A stretch of 64,000 nt of DNA from Crossaster papposus. Taxonomy: Eukaryota; Echinodermata; Asteroidea; Velatida; Solasteridae. Made by a program: the position numbers and the translations under genes. Location: positions 496,001-560,000 of the forward strand of contig JBAIAA010000543.1 in NCBI GenBank assembly GCA_037893245.1. Direction: 5' to 3'. Of this stretch, positions 36,426 to 50,235 are shown piece after piece. Under the pieces are notes generated by a model. It made no database searches and was not told where the DNA came from. It saw only the letters and a program-made list of their open reading frames with translations. Each line of letters begins with the position of its first letter. The first letter of the stretch is position 1.

Positions 36426-39400
36426 TCACTCAGCCTGCTCAGAAGGAACATTAGAGGTATAAGACAGAGATATAGTATATCCACGTGTCTCGCTCAGCCT
36501 GCTCAGAAGGAACAGCAGAGGTAGAAGACAGAGATAGAGTATATCCACGTGTCTCACTCAGCCTGCTCAGAAGGAACAGCAGAGGTAGAAGACAGAGATA
36601 GAGTATATCCACGTGTCTCACTCAGCCTTTTCAGAAGGAACAGCAGAGGTAGAAGACAGAGATAGAGTATATCCACGTGTCTCACTCAACCTACTCAGAA
36701 GGAACAACAGAGGTAGAAGACAGAGATATAGTATATCAACGTGTCTGATCTACACCTCACTCAGCCTGCTCAGAAGGAACAGCAGAGGTAGAAAACAGAG
36801 ATAGAATATATCCACGTGTCTCACTCACCTTGCTCAGAAAGAACAGCAGGGGTTGAAGACAGAGATATAGTATATCCACGTGTCTCACTCAGCCTGCTCA
36901 GAAGGATCAGCAGAGGTAGAAGACAGAGATAGTGTATATCCACGTGTCTGATCTACACCTCACTCAGGCTGCTCAAAAGGAACAGCAGAGGTAGAAGACA
37001 GAGATAGAGTATATCCACGTGTCTGATATACACCTCACTCAACCTGCTCCGAAGGAACAGCAGAGGTAAAAGACAGAGATAGAGTATATCCACGTGTCTG
37101 ATCTACACCTCACTCAGCCTGCTCAGAAGGAACAGCAGAGATAGAAGACAGAGATAGAGTATATCCACGTGTCTCACTCAGCCTGTTCAGAAGAAACAGC
37201 AGAGGTAGAAGACAGAAATAGAGTATACCCACGTGTCTCACTCACCTTGCTCAGAAGGAACAGCAGGGGTAGAAGACAGAGATAGAGTATATCCACGTGT
37301 CTAACTCAGCCTACTCAGAAGGAACAGCAGAGGTAGAAGACAGAGATAGAGTATATCCACGTGTCTCACTCACCTTGATCAGGAGGAACAGCAGAGGTAG
37401 AAGACAGAGATAGATTATATCCTCGTGTCTCACTCAGCCTGCTCAAAAGGAACAGCAGAGGTAGAAGACAGAGATAGAGTATATCCACGTGTCTGATCTA
37501 CACCTCACTCAGCCTGCTCAGAAGGAACAGCAGAGGTAGAAGACAGAGATAGAGTATATCCACGTGTCTGATCTACACCTCACTCAGCCTGCTCAGAAGG
37601 AACAGCAGAGGTAGAAGACATAGATAGAGTATATCCACGTGTCTCACTCAGGCTGCTCAGACGGAACAGCAGAGGTAGAAGACAGAGATAGAGTATATCC
37701 ACGTGTCTGATCTACACCTCACTCAGCCTGCTCAGAAGGAACAGCAGAGATAGAAGACAGAGATAGAGTATATCCACGTGTCTCACTCAGCCTGCTCAGA
37801 AGGAACAGCAGAGGTAGAAGACAGAGATAGAGTATACCCACGTGTCTCACTCACCTTGCTCAGAAGGAACAGCAGGGGTAGAAGACAGAGGTAGAGTATA
37901 TCCACGTGTCTGATCTACACCTCACTCAGCCTTCTCAGAAGAAACTGCAGAGGTAGAAGACAGAGGTAGAGTATATCCATGTGTCTCACTCAGGCTGCTC
38001 AGACGGAACAGCAGAGGTAGAAGACAGATATAGAGTATATCCACGTGTCTGATCTACACCTCACCCAGCCTGCTCAGAATGAACAGCAGAGGTAGGCGAC
38101 ATAGATAGAGTATATCCACGTGTCTGATCTACACCTCACTCAGCCTGCTCAAAAGGAACAGCAGAGGTAGAAGACAGAGATAGAGTATATCCACGTGTCT
38201 CACTCACCTTGCTCAGAAAGAACAGCAGGGGTAGAAAACAGAGATACAGTATATCCACGTGTCTAACTCAGCCTGCTCAGAAGGAACAGCAGAGGTAGAA
38301 GACAGAGATAGAGTATACCCACGTGTCTCACTCACCTTGCTCAGAAGGAACAGCAGGGGTAGAAGACAGAGATAGAGTATATCCACGTGTCTGATCTACA
38401 CCTCACTCAGCCTTCTCAGAAGAAACTGCAGAGGTAGAAGACAGAGGTAGAGTATATCCATGTGTCTCACTCAGGCTGCTCAGACGGAACAGCAGAGGTA
38501 GAAGACAGATATAGAGTATATCCACGTGTCTGATCTACACCTCACCCAGCCTGCTCAGAATGAACAGCAGAGGTAGGCGACATAGATAGAGTATATCCAC
38601 GTGTCTGATCTACACCTCACTCAGCCTGCTCAAAAGGAACAGCAGAGGTAGAAGACAGAGATAGAGTATATCCACGTGTCTCACTCACCTTGCTCAGAAA
38701 GAACAGCAGGGGTAGAAAACAGAGATAGAGTATATCCACGTGTCTAACTCAGCCTACTCAGAAGGAACAGAAGATATAGAAGACAGAGATAGAGTATATC
38801 CACGTGTCTCACTCAGCCTGCTCAGAAGGAACAGCAGAGGTAGAAGACAGAGATAGTGTATATCCACGTGTCTGATCTACACCTCACCCAGCCTGCTCAG
38901 AATAAACAGCAGAGGTAGACGACATAGATAGAGTATATCCACGTGTCTGATCTACACCTCACTCAGCCTGCTCAGAAGGAACAGCAGAGGTAGAAGACAG
39001 ATATATAGTTTATCCACGTGTCTCACTCAGCCTGCTCAGAAGGAACAGCAGAGGTAGAAGACAGAGATAGTGTATATCCACGTGTCTGATCTACACCTCA
39101 CTCAGGCTGCTCAAAAGGAACAGCAGAGGTAGAAAACAGAGATATAGTATATCCACGTGTCTGATCTACACCTCACTCAGCCTGCTCAGAAGGAACAGCA
39201 GAGATAGAAGACAGAGATAGAGTATATCCACGTGTCTCACTCAGCCTGCTCAGAAGGAACAGCAGAGGTAGAAGACAGAGATAGAGTATACCCACGTGTC
39301 TCACTCACCTTGCTCAGAAGGAACAGCAGGGGTAGAAGACAGAGATAGAGTATATCCACGTGTCTAACTCAGCCTACTCAGAAGGAACAGCAGAGGTAGA

Positions 39401-39600
39401 AGACAGAGATAGAGTATATCCACGTGTCTCACTGACCTTGATCAGAAGGAACAGCAGAGGTAGAAGACAGAGATAGATTATATCCTCTTGTCTCACTCAG
39501 CCTGCTCAGAAGGAACAGCAGAGGTAGAAGACAGAGATAGAGTATATCCACGTGTCTCACTCAGCCTGCTCAAAAGGAACAGCAGAGGTAGAAGACAGAG
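36212..39600 (+). repeat. Long-range copy of 21,901-25,000
   Basis: Region C is re-entered through block Q and followed by the CTTGATCAGG-AGG variant at 37,374, which is shared only with 23,191. The copy has one S monomer fewer near 37,437 and carries a 481-bp duplication (see 37,798-38,759). Identity breaks near 39,605, at GATAAAGTATATCC. Confidence 0.75.
37798..38759 (+). repeat. 481-bp tandem duplication (7 monomers, two copies)
   Basis: CCTTCTCAGAAGAAACTG is at 37,930 and 38,411 (4 S + 3 L = 481 bp). The unit includes CATGTGTCTCACTCAGG, CAGACGGAAC and GGTAGGCGACATAG. The distant homologue at 23.7-24.2 kb has one copy only, so this duplication happened after the two blocks separated. The joint lies near 38,275, where GATACAGTATATCC and CTAACTCAGCCTGCTC are found. 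Confidence 0.85.
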
Positions 39601-41569
39601 ATAAAGTATATCCACGTGTCTGATCTACACCTCACTCAGGCTGCTCAGAAGGAACAGCAGAGGTAAAATACAGAAATAGAGTATATCCACGTGTCTGATC
39701 TACACCTCGCCCAGCCTGCTCAGAATGAACAGCAGAGGTAGACGACATAGATAGAGTATATCCACGTTTCTGATCTACACCTCACTCAGCCTGCTCAGAA
39801 GGAACAGCAGAGATAGAAGACAGAGATAGAGTATATCCACGTGTCTAACTCAGCCTACTCAGAAGGAACAGCAGAGATAGAAGACAGAGATAGAGTATAT
39901 CCACGTGTCTCACTCAGCCTGCTCAGAAGGAACAGCAGAGGTAGAAGACAGAGATAGTGTATATCCACGTGTCTGATCTACACCTCACCCAGCCTGCTCA
40001 GAATAAACAGCAGAGGTAGACGACATAGATAGAGTATATCCACGTGTCTGATCTACACCTCACTCAGCCTGCTCAGAAGGAACAGCAGAGGTAGAAGACA
40101 GAGATAGTGTATATCCACGTGTCTGATCTACACCTCACTCAGGCTGCTCAAAAGGAACAGCAGAGGTAGAAAACAGAGATATAGTATATCCACGTGTCTG
40201 ATCTACACCTCACTCAGCCTGCTCAGAAGGAACAGCAGAGATAGAAGACAGAGATAGAGTATATCCACGTGTCTCACTCAGCCTGCTCAGAAGGAACAGC
40301 AGAGGTAGAAGACAGAGATAGAGTATACCCACGTGTCTCACTCACCTTGCTCAGAAGGAACAGCAGGGGTAGAAGACAGAGATAGAGTATATCCACGTGT
40401 CTAACTCAGTCTACTCAGAAGGAACAGCAGAGGTAGAAGACAGAGATAGAGTATATCCACGTGTCTCACTGACCTTGATCAGAAGGAACAGCAGAGGTAG
40501 AAGACAGAGATAGATTATATCCTCTTGTCTCACTCAGCCTGCTCAGAAGGAACAGCAGAGGTAGAAGACAGAGATAGAGTATATCCACGTGTCTCACTCA
40601 GCCTGCTCAAAAGGAACAGCAGAGGTAGAAGACAGAGATAAAGTATATCCACGTGTCTGATCTACACCTCACTCAGGCTGCTCAGAAGGAACAGCAGAGG
40701 TAAAATACAGAAATAGAGTATATCCACGTGTCTGATCTACACCTCGCCCAGCCTGCTCAGAATGAACAGCAGAGGTAGACGACATAGATAGAGTATATCC
40801 ACGTTTCTGATCTACACCTCACTCAGCCTGCTCAGAAGGAACAGCAGAGATAGAAGACAGAGATAGAGTATATCCACGTGTCTAACTCAGCCTACTCAGA
40901 AGGAACAGCAGAGATAGAAGACAGAGATAGAGTATATCCACGTGTCTCACTCAGCCTGCTCAGAAGGAACAGCAGAGGTAGAAGACAAAGATAGTGTATA
41001 TCCACGTGTCTGATCTACACCTCACCCAGCCTGCTCAGAATAAACAGCAGAGGTAGACGACATAGATAGAGTATATCCACGTGTCTGATCTACACCTCAC
41101 TCAGCCTGCTCAGAAGGAACAGCAGAGGTAGAAGACAGAGATAGGGTATATCCACGTGTCTCACTCAACTTGCTCAGAAAGAACAGCAGGGGTAGAAGAC
41201 AGAGATATAGAATATCCACGTGTCTCACTCAGCCTGCTCAGAAGGAACAGAAGAGGTAGAAGACAGAGATATAGTATATCCACGTGTCTCACTCAGCCTG
41301 CTCAGAAGGAACAGCAGAGGTAGAAGACAGAGATAGTGTATATCCACGTGTCTGATCTACACCTCACTCAGGCTGCTCAAAAGGAACAGCAGAGGTAGAA
41401 GACAGAGATATAGTATATCCACGTGTCTGATCTACACCTCACTCAGCCTGCTCAGAAGGAACAGCAGAGATAGAAGACAGAGATAGAGTATATCCACGTG
41501 TCTCACTCAGCCTGCTCAAAAGGAACAGCAGAGGTAGAAGACAGAGATAGAGTATATCCACGTGTCTCA
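39431..41569 (+). repeat. Tandem units of 1,037 and 1,101 bp
   Basis: ACTGACC occurs at 39,431, 40,468 and 41,569. The first interval is 8 S + 7 L, and the second is one S longer. GATAAAGTATATCC occurs in the first two units (39,601 and 40,638). Both units contain CCTCGCCCAG followed by CACGTTTCTG. Confidence 0.8.
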
Positions 41570-44500
41570 CTGACCTTGATCAGAAGGAACAGCAGAGGTA
41601 GAAGACAGAGATAGATTATATCCTCTTGTCTCACTCAGCCTGCTCAGAAGGAACAGCAGAGGTAGAAGACAGAGATAGAGTATATCCACGTGTCTCACTC
41701 AGCCTGCTCAAAAGGAACAGCAGAGGTAGAAGACAGAGATAGAGTATATCCACGTGTCTGATCTACACCTCACTCAGCCTGCTCAGAAGGAACAGCAGAG
41801 GTAGAAGACAGAGATAGAGTATATCCACGTGTCTGATCTACACCTCACTCAGCCTGCTCAGAAGGAACAGCAGAGGTAGAAGACAGAGATAGAGTATATC
41901 CACGTGTCTCACTCAGGCTGCTCAGACGGAACAGCAGAGGTAGAAGACAGAGATAGAGTATATCCACGTGTCTGAATTACACCTCACTCAGCCTGCTCAG
42001 AAGGGACAGCAGAGATAGAAGACAGAGATAGAGTATATCCACGTGTCTCACTCAGCCTGCTCAGAAGGAACCGCAGAGGTAGAAGACAGAGCTAGAGTAT
42101 AACCACGTGTCTCACTCACCTTGCTCAGAAGGAACAGCAGGGGTAGAAGACAGAGATAGAGTATATCCACGTGTCTGATCTACACCTCACTCAGCCTTCT
42201 CAGAAGGAACAGCAGAGGTAGAAGACAGAGGTAGAGTATATCCATGTGTCTCACTCAGGCTGCTCAGACGGAACAGCAGAGGTAGAAGACAGATATAGGG
42301 TATATCCACGTGTCTGATCTACACCTCACCCAGCCTGCTCAGAATGAACAGCAGAGGTAGGCGACATAGATAGAGTATATCCACGTGTCTGATCTACACC
42401 TCACTCAGCCTGCTCAAAAGGAACAGCAGAGGTAGAAGACAGAGATAGAGTATATCCACGTGTCTCACTCACCTTGCTCAGAAAGAACAGCAGGGGTAGA
42501 AAACAGAGATAGAGTATATCCACGTGTCTAACTCAGCCTACTCAGAAGGAACAGCAGAGATAGAAGACAGAGATAGAGTATATCCACGTGTCTCACTCAG
42601 CCTGCTCAGAAGGAACAGCAGAGGTAGAAGACAGAAATAGTGTATATCCACGTGTCTGATCTACACCTCACTCAGGCTGCTCAAAAGGAACAGCAGAGGT
42701 AGAAGACAGAGATAGAGTATTTCCACGTGTCTCACTCACCTTGCTCAGAAAGAACAGCAGGGGTAGAAAACAGAGATAGAGTATATCCACGTGTCTAACT
42801 CAGCCTACTCAGAAGGAACAGAAGAGATAGAAGACAGAGATAGAGTATATCCACGTGTCTCACTCAGCCTGCTCAGAAGGAACAGCAGAGGTAGAAGACA
42901 GAGATAGTGTATATCCACGTGTCTGATCTACACCTCACCCAGCCTGCTCAAAATAAACAGCAGAGGTAGACGACATAGATAGAGTATATCCACGTGTCTG
43001 ATCTACACCTCACTCAGCCTGCTCAGAAGGAACAGCAGAGGTAGAAGACAGAGATAGAGTATATCCACGTGTCTCACTCAACTTGCTCAGAAAGAACAGC
43101 AGGGGTAGAAGACAGAGATATAGAATATCCACGTGTCTCACTCAGCCTGCTCAGAAGGAACAGCAGAGGTAGAAGACAGAGATATAGTATATCCACGTGT
43201 CTCACTCAGCCTGCTCAGAAGGAACAGCAGAGGTAGAAGACAGAGATAGTGTATATCCACGTGTCTGATCTACACCTCACTCAGGCTGCTCAAAAGGAAC
43301 AGCAGAGGTAGAAGACAGAGATATAGTATATCCACGTGTCTGATCTACACCTCACTCAGCCTGCTCAGAAGGAACAGCAGAGATAGAAGACAGAGATATA
43401 GTATATCCACGTGTCTCACTCAGCCTGCTCAGAAGGAACAGCAGAGGTAGAAGACAGAGATAGAGTATACCCACGTGTCTCACTCACCTTGCTCAGAAGG
43501 AACAGCAGGGGTAGAAGACAGAGATAGAGTATATCCACGTGTCTAACTCAGCCTACTCAGAAGGAACAGCAGAGGTAGAAGACAGAGATAGAGTATATCC
43601 ACGTGTCTCACTGACCTTGATCAGAAGGAACAGCAGAGGTAGAAGACAGAGATAGATTATATCCTCTTCTCTCACTCAGCCTGCTCAGAAGGAACAGCAG
43701 AGGTAGAAGACAGAGATAGAGTATATCCACGTGTCTCACTCAGCCTGCTCAAAAGGAACAGCAGAGGTAGAAGACAGAGATAGAGTATATCCACGTGTCT
43801 GATCTACACCTCACTCAGCCTGCTCAGAAGGAACAGCAGAGGTAGAAGACAGAGATAGAGTATATCCACGTGTCTGATCTACACCTCACTCAGCCTGCTC
43901 AGAAGGAACAGCAGAGGTAGAAGACAGAGATAGAGTATATCCACGTGTCTCACTCAGGCTGCTCAGACGGAACAGCAGAGGTAGAAGACAGAGATAGAGT
44001 ATATCCACGTGTCTCACTCAGCCTGCTCAAAAGGAACCGCAGAGGTAGAAGACAGAGATAGAGTATACCCACGTGTCTCACTCACCTTGCTCAGAAGGAA
44101 CATCAGGGGTAGAAGACAGAGATAGAGTATATCCACGTGTCTGATCTACACCTCACTCAGCCTTCTCAGAAGGAACAGCAGAGGTAGAAGACAGAGGTAG
44201 AGTATATCCATGTGTCTCACTCAGGCTGCTGAGACGGAACAGCAGAGGTAGAAGACAGATATAGGGTATATGCACGTGTCTGATCTACACCTCACCCAGC
44301 CTGCTCAGAATGAACAGCAGAGGTAGGCGACATAGATAGAGTATATCCACGTGTCTGATCTACACCTCACTCAGCCTGCTCAAAAGGAACAGCAGAGGTA
44401 GAAGACAGAGATAGAGTATATCCACGTGTCCCACTCACCTTGCTCAGAAAGAACAGCAGGGGTAGAAAACAGAGATAGAGTATATCCACGTGTCTAACTC

Positions 44501-45469
44501 AGCCTACTCAGAAGGAACAGCAGAGATAGAAGACAGAGATAGAGTATATCCACGTGTCTCACTCAGCCTGCTCAGAAGGAACAGCAGAGGTAGAAGACAG
44601 AGATAGTGTATATCCACGTGTCTGATCTACACCTCACTTAGGCTGCTCAGAAGGAACAGCAGAGGTAAACGACAGAAATAGAGTATATCCACGTGTCTGA
44701 TCTACACCTCACCCAGCCTGCTCAGAATGAACAGCAGAGGTAGACGACATAGATAGAGTATATCCACGTGTCTGATCTACACCTCACTCAGCCTGCTCAG
44801 AAGGAACAGCAGAGGTAGAAGACAGAGATAGAGTATATCCACGTGTCTCACTCACCTTGATCAGAAGGAACAGCAGAGGTAGAAGACAGAGATAGATTAT
44901 ATCCTCGTGTCTCACTCAGCCTGCTCAGAAGGAACAGCAGAGGTAGAAAACAGAGATAGAGTATATCCACGTGTCTGATCTACACCTCACTCAGCCTGCT
45001 CAGAAGGAACAGCAGAGGTAGAAGACAGAGGTAGAGTATATCCATGTGTCTCACTCAGGCTGCTCAGACGGAACAGCAGAGGTAGAAGACAGATATAGAG
45101 TATATCCACGTGTCTGATCTACACCTCACCCAGCCTGCTCAGAATGAACAGCAGAGGTAGGCGACATAGGTAGAGTATATCCACGTGTCTGATCTACACC
45201 TCACTCAGCCTGCTCAAAAGGAACAGAAGAGGTAGAAGACAGAGATAGAGTATATCCACGTGTCTCACTCAGCCTACTCAGAAGGAACAGCAGAGATAGA
45301 AGACAGAGATAGAGTATATCCACGTGTCTCACTCAGCCTGCTCAGAAGGAACAGCAGAGGTAGAAGACTGATATAGTGTATATCCACGTGTCTGATCTAC
45401 ACCTCACTCAGGCTGCTCAGAAGGAACAGCAGAGGTAAAATACAGAAATAGAGTATATCCACGTGTCTG

Positions 45470-47852
45470 ATCTACACCTCGCCCAGCCTGCTCAGAATGA
45501 ACAGCAGAGGTAGACGACATAGATAGAGTATATCCACGTTTCTGATCTACACCTCACTCAGCCTGCTCAGAAGGAACAGCAGAGGTAGAAGACAGAGATA
45601 GAGTATATCTACGTGTCTCACTCACCTTGCTCAGAAGGAACAGCAGGGGTAGAAGACAGAGATATGGTATATCCACGTGTCTCACTCAGCCTGCTCAGAA
45701 GGAACAGCAGAGGTAGAAGACAGAGATAGTGTATATCCACGTGTCTGATCTACACCTCACTCAGCCTGCTCAGAAGGAACAGCAGAGATAGAAGACAGAG
45801 ATAGAGTATATCCACGTGTCTAACTTAGCCTACTCAGAAGGAACAGCAGAGGTAGAAGACAGAGATAGAGTATATCCACGTGTCTCACTCACCTTGATTA
45901 GAAGGAACAGCAGAGGTAGAAGACAGAGATAGATTATATCCTCGTGTCTGACTCAGCCTGCTCAGAAGGAACAGCAGAGGTAGAAGACAGAGATAGAGTA
46001 TATCCACGTGTCTCACTCAGCCTGCTCAAAAGGAACAACAGAGGTAGAAGACAGAGATAGAGTATATCCACGTGTCTGATCTACACCTCACTCAGCCTGC
46101 TCAGAAGGAAAAGCAGAGGTAGAAGTCAGAGATAGAGTATATCCACGTGTCTCACTTAGGCTGCTCAGACGGAACAGCAGAGGTAGAAGACAGAGATAGA
46201 GTATATCCACGTGTCTGATCTACACCTCACTCAGCCTACTCAGAAGGAACAGCAGAGATAAAAGACAGAGATAGAGTATATCCACGTGTCTCACTCAGCC
46301 TGCTCAGAAGGAACAGCAGAGGTAGAAGACAGAGATAGAGTATACCCACGTGTCTCACTCACCTTGCTCAGAAGGAACAGCAGGGGTAGAAGACAGAGAT
46401 AGAGTATATCCACGTGTCTAACTCAGCCTACTCAGAAGGAACAGCAGAGGTAGAAGACAGAGATAGAGTATATCCACGTGTCTCACTCACCTTGATCAGA
46501 AGGAACAGCAGAGGTAGAAGACAGAGATAGATGATATCCTCGTGTCTCACTCAGCCTGCTCAGAAGGAACAGCAGAGGTAGAAGACAGAGATAGAGTATA
46601 TCCACGTGTCTCACTCAGCCTGCTCAAAAGGAACAGCAGAGGTGGAAGACAGAGATAGAGTATATCCACGTGTCTGATCTACACCTCACTCAGCCTGCTC
46701 AGAAGGAACAGCAGAAGTAGAAGACAGAGATAGAGTATATCCACGTGTCTTACTCAGGCTGCTCAGACGGAACAGCAGGGGTAGAAGACAGAGATAGAGT
46801 ATGTCCACGTGTCTAACTCAGCCTACTCAGAAGGAACAGCAGAGATAGAAGACAGAGATAGAGTATATCCACGTGTCTCACTCAGCCTGCTCAGAAGGAA
46901 CAGCAGAGGTAGAAGACAGAGCTAGTGTATATCCACGTGTCTGATCTACACCTCACTCAGCCTGCTCAGAAGGAACAGCAGAGGTAAAAGACAGAGATAG
47001 AGTATATCCACGTGTCTGATCTACACCTCACCCAGCCTGCTCAGAATGAACAGCAGAGGTAGACGACATAGATAGAGTATATCCACGTGTCTGATCTACA
47101 CCTCACTCAGCCTGCTCAGAAGGAACAGCAGAGGTGGAAGACAGAGATAGAGTATATCCACGTGTCTCACTCACCTTGCTCAGAAAAAACAGCAGGGGTA
47201 GAAGACAGAGATATAGTATATCCACGTGTCTAACTCAGCCTACTCATAAGGAACAGCAGAGGTAGAAGACAGAGATATAGTATATCCACGTGTCTCACTC
47301 ACCTTGATCAGAAGGAACAGCAGAGGTAGAAGACAGAGATAGAGTATATCCTCGTGTCTCACTCAGCCTGCTCAGAAGGAACAGCTGAGGTTGAAGACAG
47401 AGATAGAGTATATCCATGTGTCTGATCTACACCTCACTCAGGCTGCTCAAAAGGAACAGCAGAGGTAGAAGACAGAGATAGAGTATATCCACGTGTCTGA
47501 TCTACACCTCACTCAACCTGCTCAGAAGGAACAGCAGAGGTAGAATACAGAGATAGAGTATATCCACGTGTCTGATCTACACCTCACTCAGCCTGCTCAG
47601 AAGGAACAGCAGAGATAGAAGACAGAGATAGAGTATATCCACGTGTCTCACTCAGCCTGCTCAGAAGGGACAGCAGAGGTAGAAGACAGAGATAGAGTAT
47701 ATCCACGTGTCTCACTCAGGCTGCTCAGACGGAACAGCAGAGGTAGAAGACAGAGATAGAGTATATCCACGTGTCTGAATTACACCTCACTCAGCCTGCT
47801 CAGAAGGAACAGCAGAGGTAGAAGACAGAGATAGAGTATACCCACGTGTCTG
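45470..47852 (+). repeat. 2,383-bp unit Y1 (35 monomers)
   Basis: Markers at 45,481 (GCCCAG) and 45,608 (TCTACG), and the GGAAAAGCAG variant near 46,107, recur 2,383 bp later (22 S + 13 L). I found no difference from Y2 in the stretches compared. Confidence 0.85.
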
Positions 47853-50235
47853 ATCTACACCTCGCCCAGCCTGCTCAGAATGAACAGCAGAGGTAGACGA
47901 CATAGATAGAGTATATCCACGTTTCTGATCTACACCTCACTCAGCCTGCTCAGAAGGAACAGCAGAGGTAGAAGACAGAGATAGAGTATATCTACGTGTC
48001 TCACTCACCTTGCTCAGAAGGAACAGCAGGGGTAGAAGACAGAGATATGGTATATCCACGTGTCTCACTCAGCCTGCTCAGAAGGAACAGCAGAGGTAGA
48101 AGACAGAGATAGTGTATATCCACGTGTCTGATCTACACCTCACTCAGCCTGCTCAGAAGGAACAGCAGAGATAGAAGACAGAGATAGAGTATATCCACGT
48201 GTCTAACTTAGCCTACTCAGAAGGAACAGCAGAGGTAGAAGACAGAGATAGAGTATATCCACGTGTCTCACTCACCTTGATTAGAAGGAACAGCAGAGGT
48301 AGAAGACAGAGATAGATTATATCCTCGTGTCTGACTCAGCCTGCTCAGAAGGAACAGCAGAGGTAGAAGACAGAGATAGAGTATATCCACGTGTCTCACT
48401 CAGCCTGCTCAAAAGGAACAACAGAGGTAGAAGACAGAGATAGAGTATATCCACGTGTCTGATCTACACCTCACTCAGCCTGCTCAGAAGGAAAAGCAGA
48501 GGTAGAAGTCAGAGATAGAGTATATCCACGTGTCTCACTTAGGCTGCTCAGACGGAACAGCAGAGGTAGAAGACAGAGATAGAGTATATCCACGTGTCTG
48601 ATCTACACCTCACTCAGCCTACTCAGAAGGAACAGCAGAGATAAAAGACAGAGATAGAGTATATCCACGTGTCTCACTCAGCCTGCTCAGAAGGAACAGC
48701 AGAGGTAGAAGACAGAGATAGAGTATACCCACGTGTCTCACTCACCTTGCTCAGAAGGAACAGCAGGGGTAGAAGACAGAGATAGAGTATATCCACGTGT
48801 CTAACTCAGCCTACTCAGAAGGAACAGCAGAGGTAGAAGACAGAGATAGAGTATATCCACGTGTCTCACTCACCTTGATCAGAAGGAACAGCAGAGGTAG
48901 AAGACAGAGATAGATGATATCCTCGTGTCTCACTCAGCCTGCTCAGAAGGAACAGCAGAGGTAGAAGACAGAGATAGAGTATATCCACGTGTCTCACTCA
49001 GCCTGCTCAAAAGGAACAGCAGAGGTGGAAGACAGAGATAGAGTATATCCACGTGTCTGATCTACACCTCACTCAGCCTGCTCAGAAGGAACAGCAGAAG
49101 TAGAAGACAGAGATAGAGTATATCCACGTGTCTTACTCAGGCTGCTCAGACGGAACAGCAGGGGTAGAAGACAGAGATAGAGTATGTCCACGTGTCTAAC
49201 TCAGCCTACTCAGAAGGAACAGCAGAGATAGAAGACAGAGATAGAGTATATCCACGTGTCTCACTCAGCCTGCTCAGAAGGAACAGCAGAGGTAGAAGAC
49301 AGAGCTAGTGTATATCCACGTGTCTGATCTACACCTCACTCAGCCTGCTCAGAAGGAACAGCAGAGGTAAAAGACAGAGATAGAGTATATCCACGTGTCT
49401 GATCTACACCTCACCCAGCCTGCTCAGAATGAACAGCAGAGGTAGACGACATAGATAGAGTATATCCACGTGTCTGATCTACACCTCACTCAGCCTGCTC
49501 AGAAGGAACAGCAGAGGTGGAAGACAGAGATAGAGTATATCCACGTGTCTCACTCACCTTGCTCAGAAAAAACAGCAGGGGTAGAAGACAGAGATATAGT
49601 ATATCCACGTGTCTAACTCAGCCTACTCATAAGGAACAGCAGAGGTAGAAGACAGAGATATAGTATATCCACGTGTCTCACTCACCTTGATCAGAAGGAA
49701 CAGCAGAGGTAGAAGACAGAGATAGAGTATATCCTCGTGTCTCACTCAGCCTGCTCAGAAGGAACAGCTGAGGTTGAAGACAGAGATAGAGTATATCCAT
49801 GTGTCTGATCTACACCTCACTCAGGCTGCTCAAAAGGAACAGCAGAGGTAGAAGACAGAGATAGAGTATATCCACGTGTCTGATCTACACCTCACTCAAC
49901 CTGCTCAGAAGGAACAGCAGAGGTAGAATACAGAGATAGAGTATATCCACGTGTCTGATCTACACCTCACTCAGCCTGCTCAGAAGGAACAGCAGAGATA
50001 GAAGACAGAGATAGAGTATATCCACGTGTCTCACTCAGCCTGCTCAGAAGGGACAGCAGAGGTAGAAGACAGAGATAGAGTATATCCACGTGTCTCACTC
50101 AGGCTGCTCAGACGGAACAGCAGAGGTAGAAGACAGAGATAGAGTATATCCACGTGTCTGAATTACACCTCACTCAGCCTGCTCAGAAGGAACAGCAGAG
50201 GTAGAAGACAGAGATAGAGTATACCCACGTGTCTC
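47853..50235 (+). repeat. 2,383-bp unit Y2
   Basis: This is the tandem partner of Y1. GCCCAG is at 47,864, TCTACG at 47,991 and GAATTACACC near 50,160. It shares GGAAAAGCAG, AAGGGACAGC (near 50,049, and 47,666 in Y1) and the absence of two S monomers with Y1, against Y3. Confidence 0.85.

Larger units (their letters stand above)
29300..36900 (+). repeat. Region D: 3,324-bp higher-order units
   Basis: Two long units and a shorter third follow each other. Markers at 29,778, 30,941 and 31,740 recur at 33,102, 34,265 and 35,064 (+3,324). A third copy follows at +1,549 (16 S + 7 L), from 34,663 to 36,212. The 3,324-bp unit equals 32 S + 17 L plus 1 bp, and the extra base is a T in CCTTTTT. Upstream of about 33,010 the shift is 3,399 bp, because the second unit lacks one L monomer there. 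The third copy skips about 0.3 kb near 35,545. Confidence 0.85.
36900..45470 (+). repeat. Region C-like mosaic
   Basis: Blocks known from 22.7-29 kb reappear in changed order. 36.9-39.6 corresponds to 22.7-25.0 kb, 41.57-42.6 corresponds to 24.8-25.9 kb, and ACTGACC at 43,610 corresponds to 28,423 (shift 15,187 bp). The CCTCGCCCAG variants resemble 26,980. Only satellite monomers are present. Confidence 0.75.
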
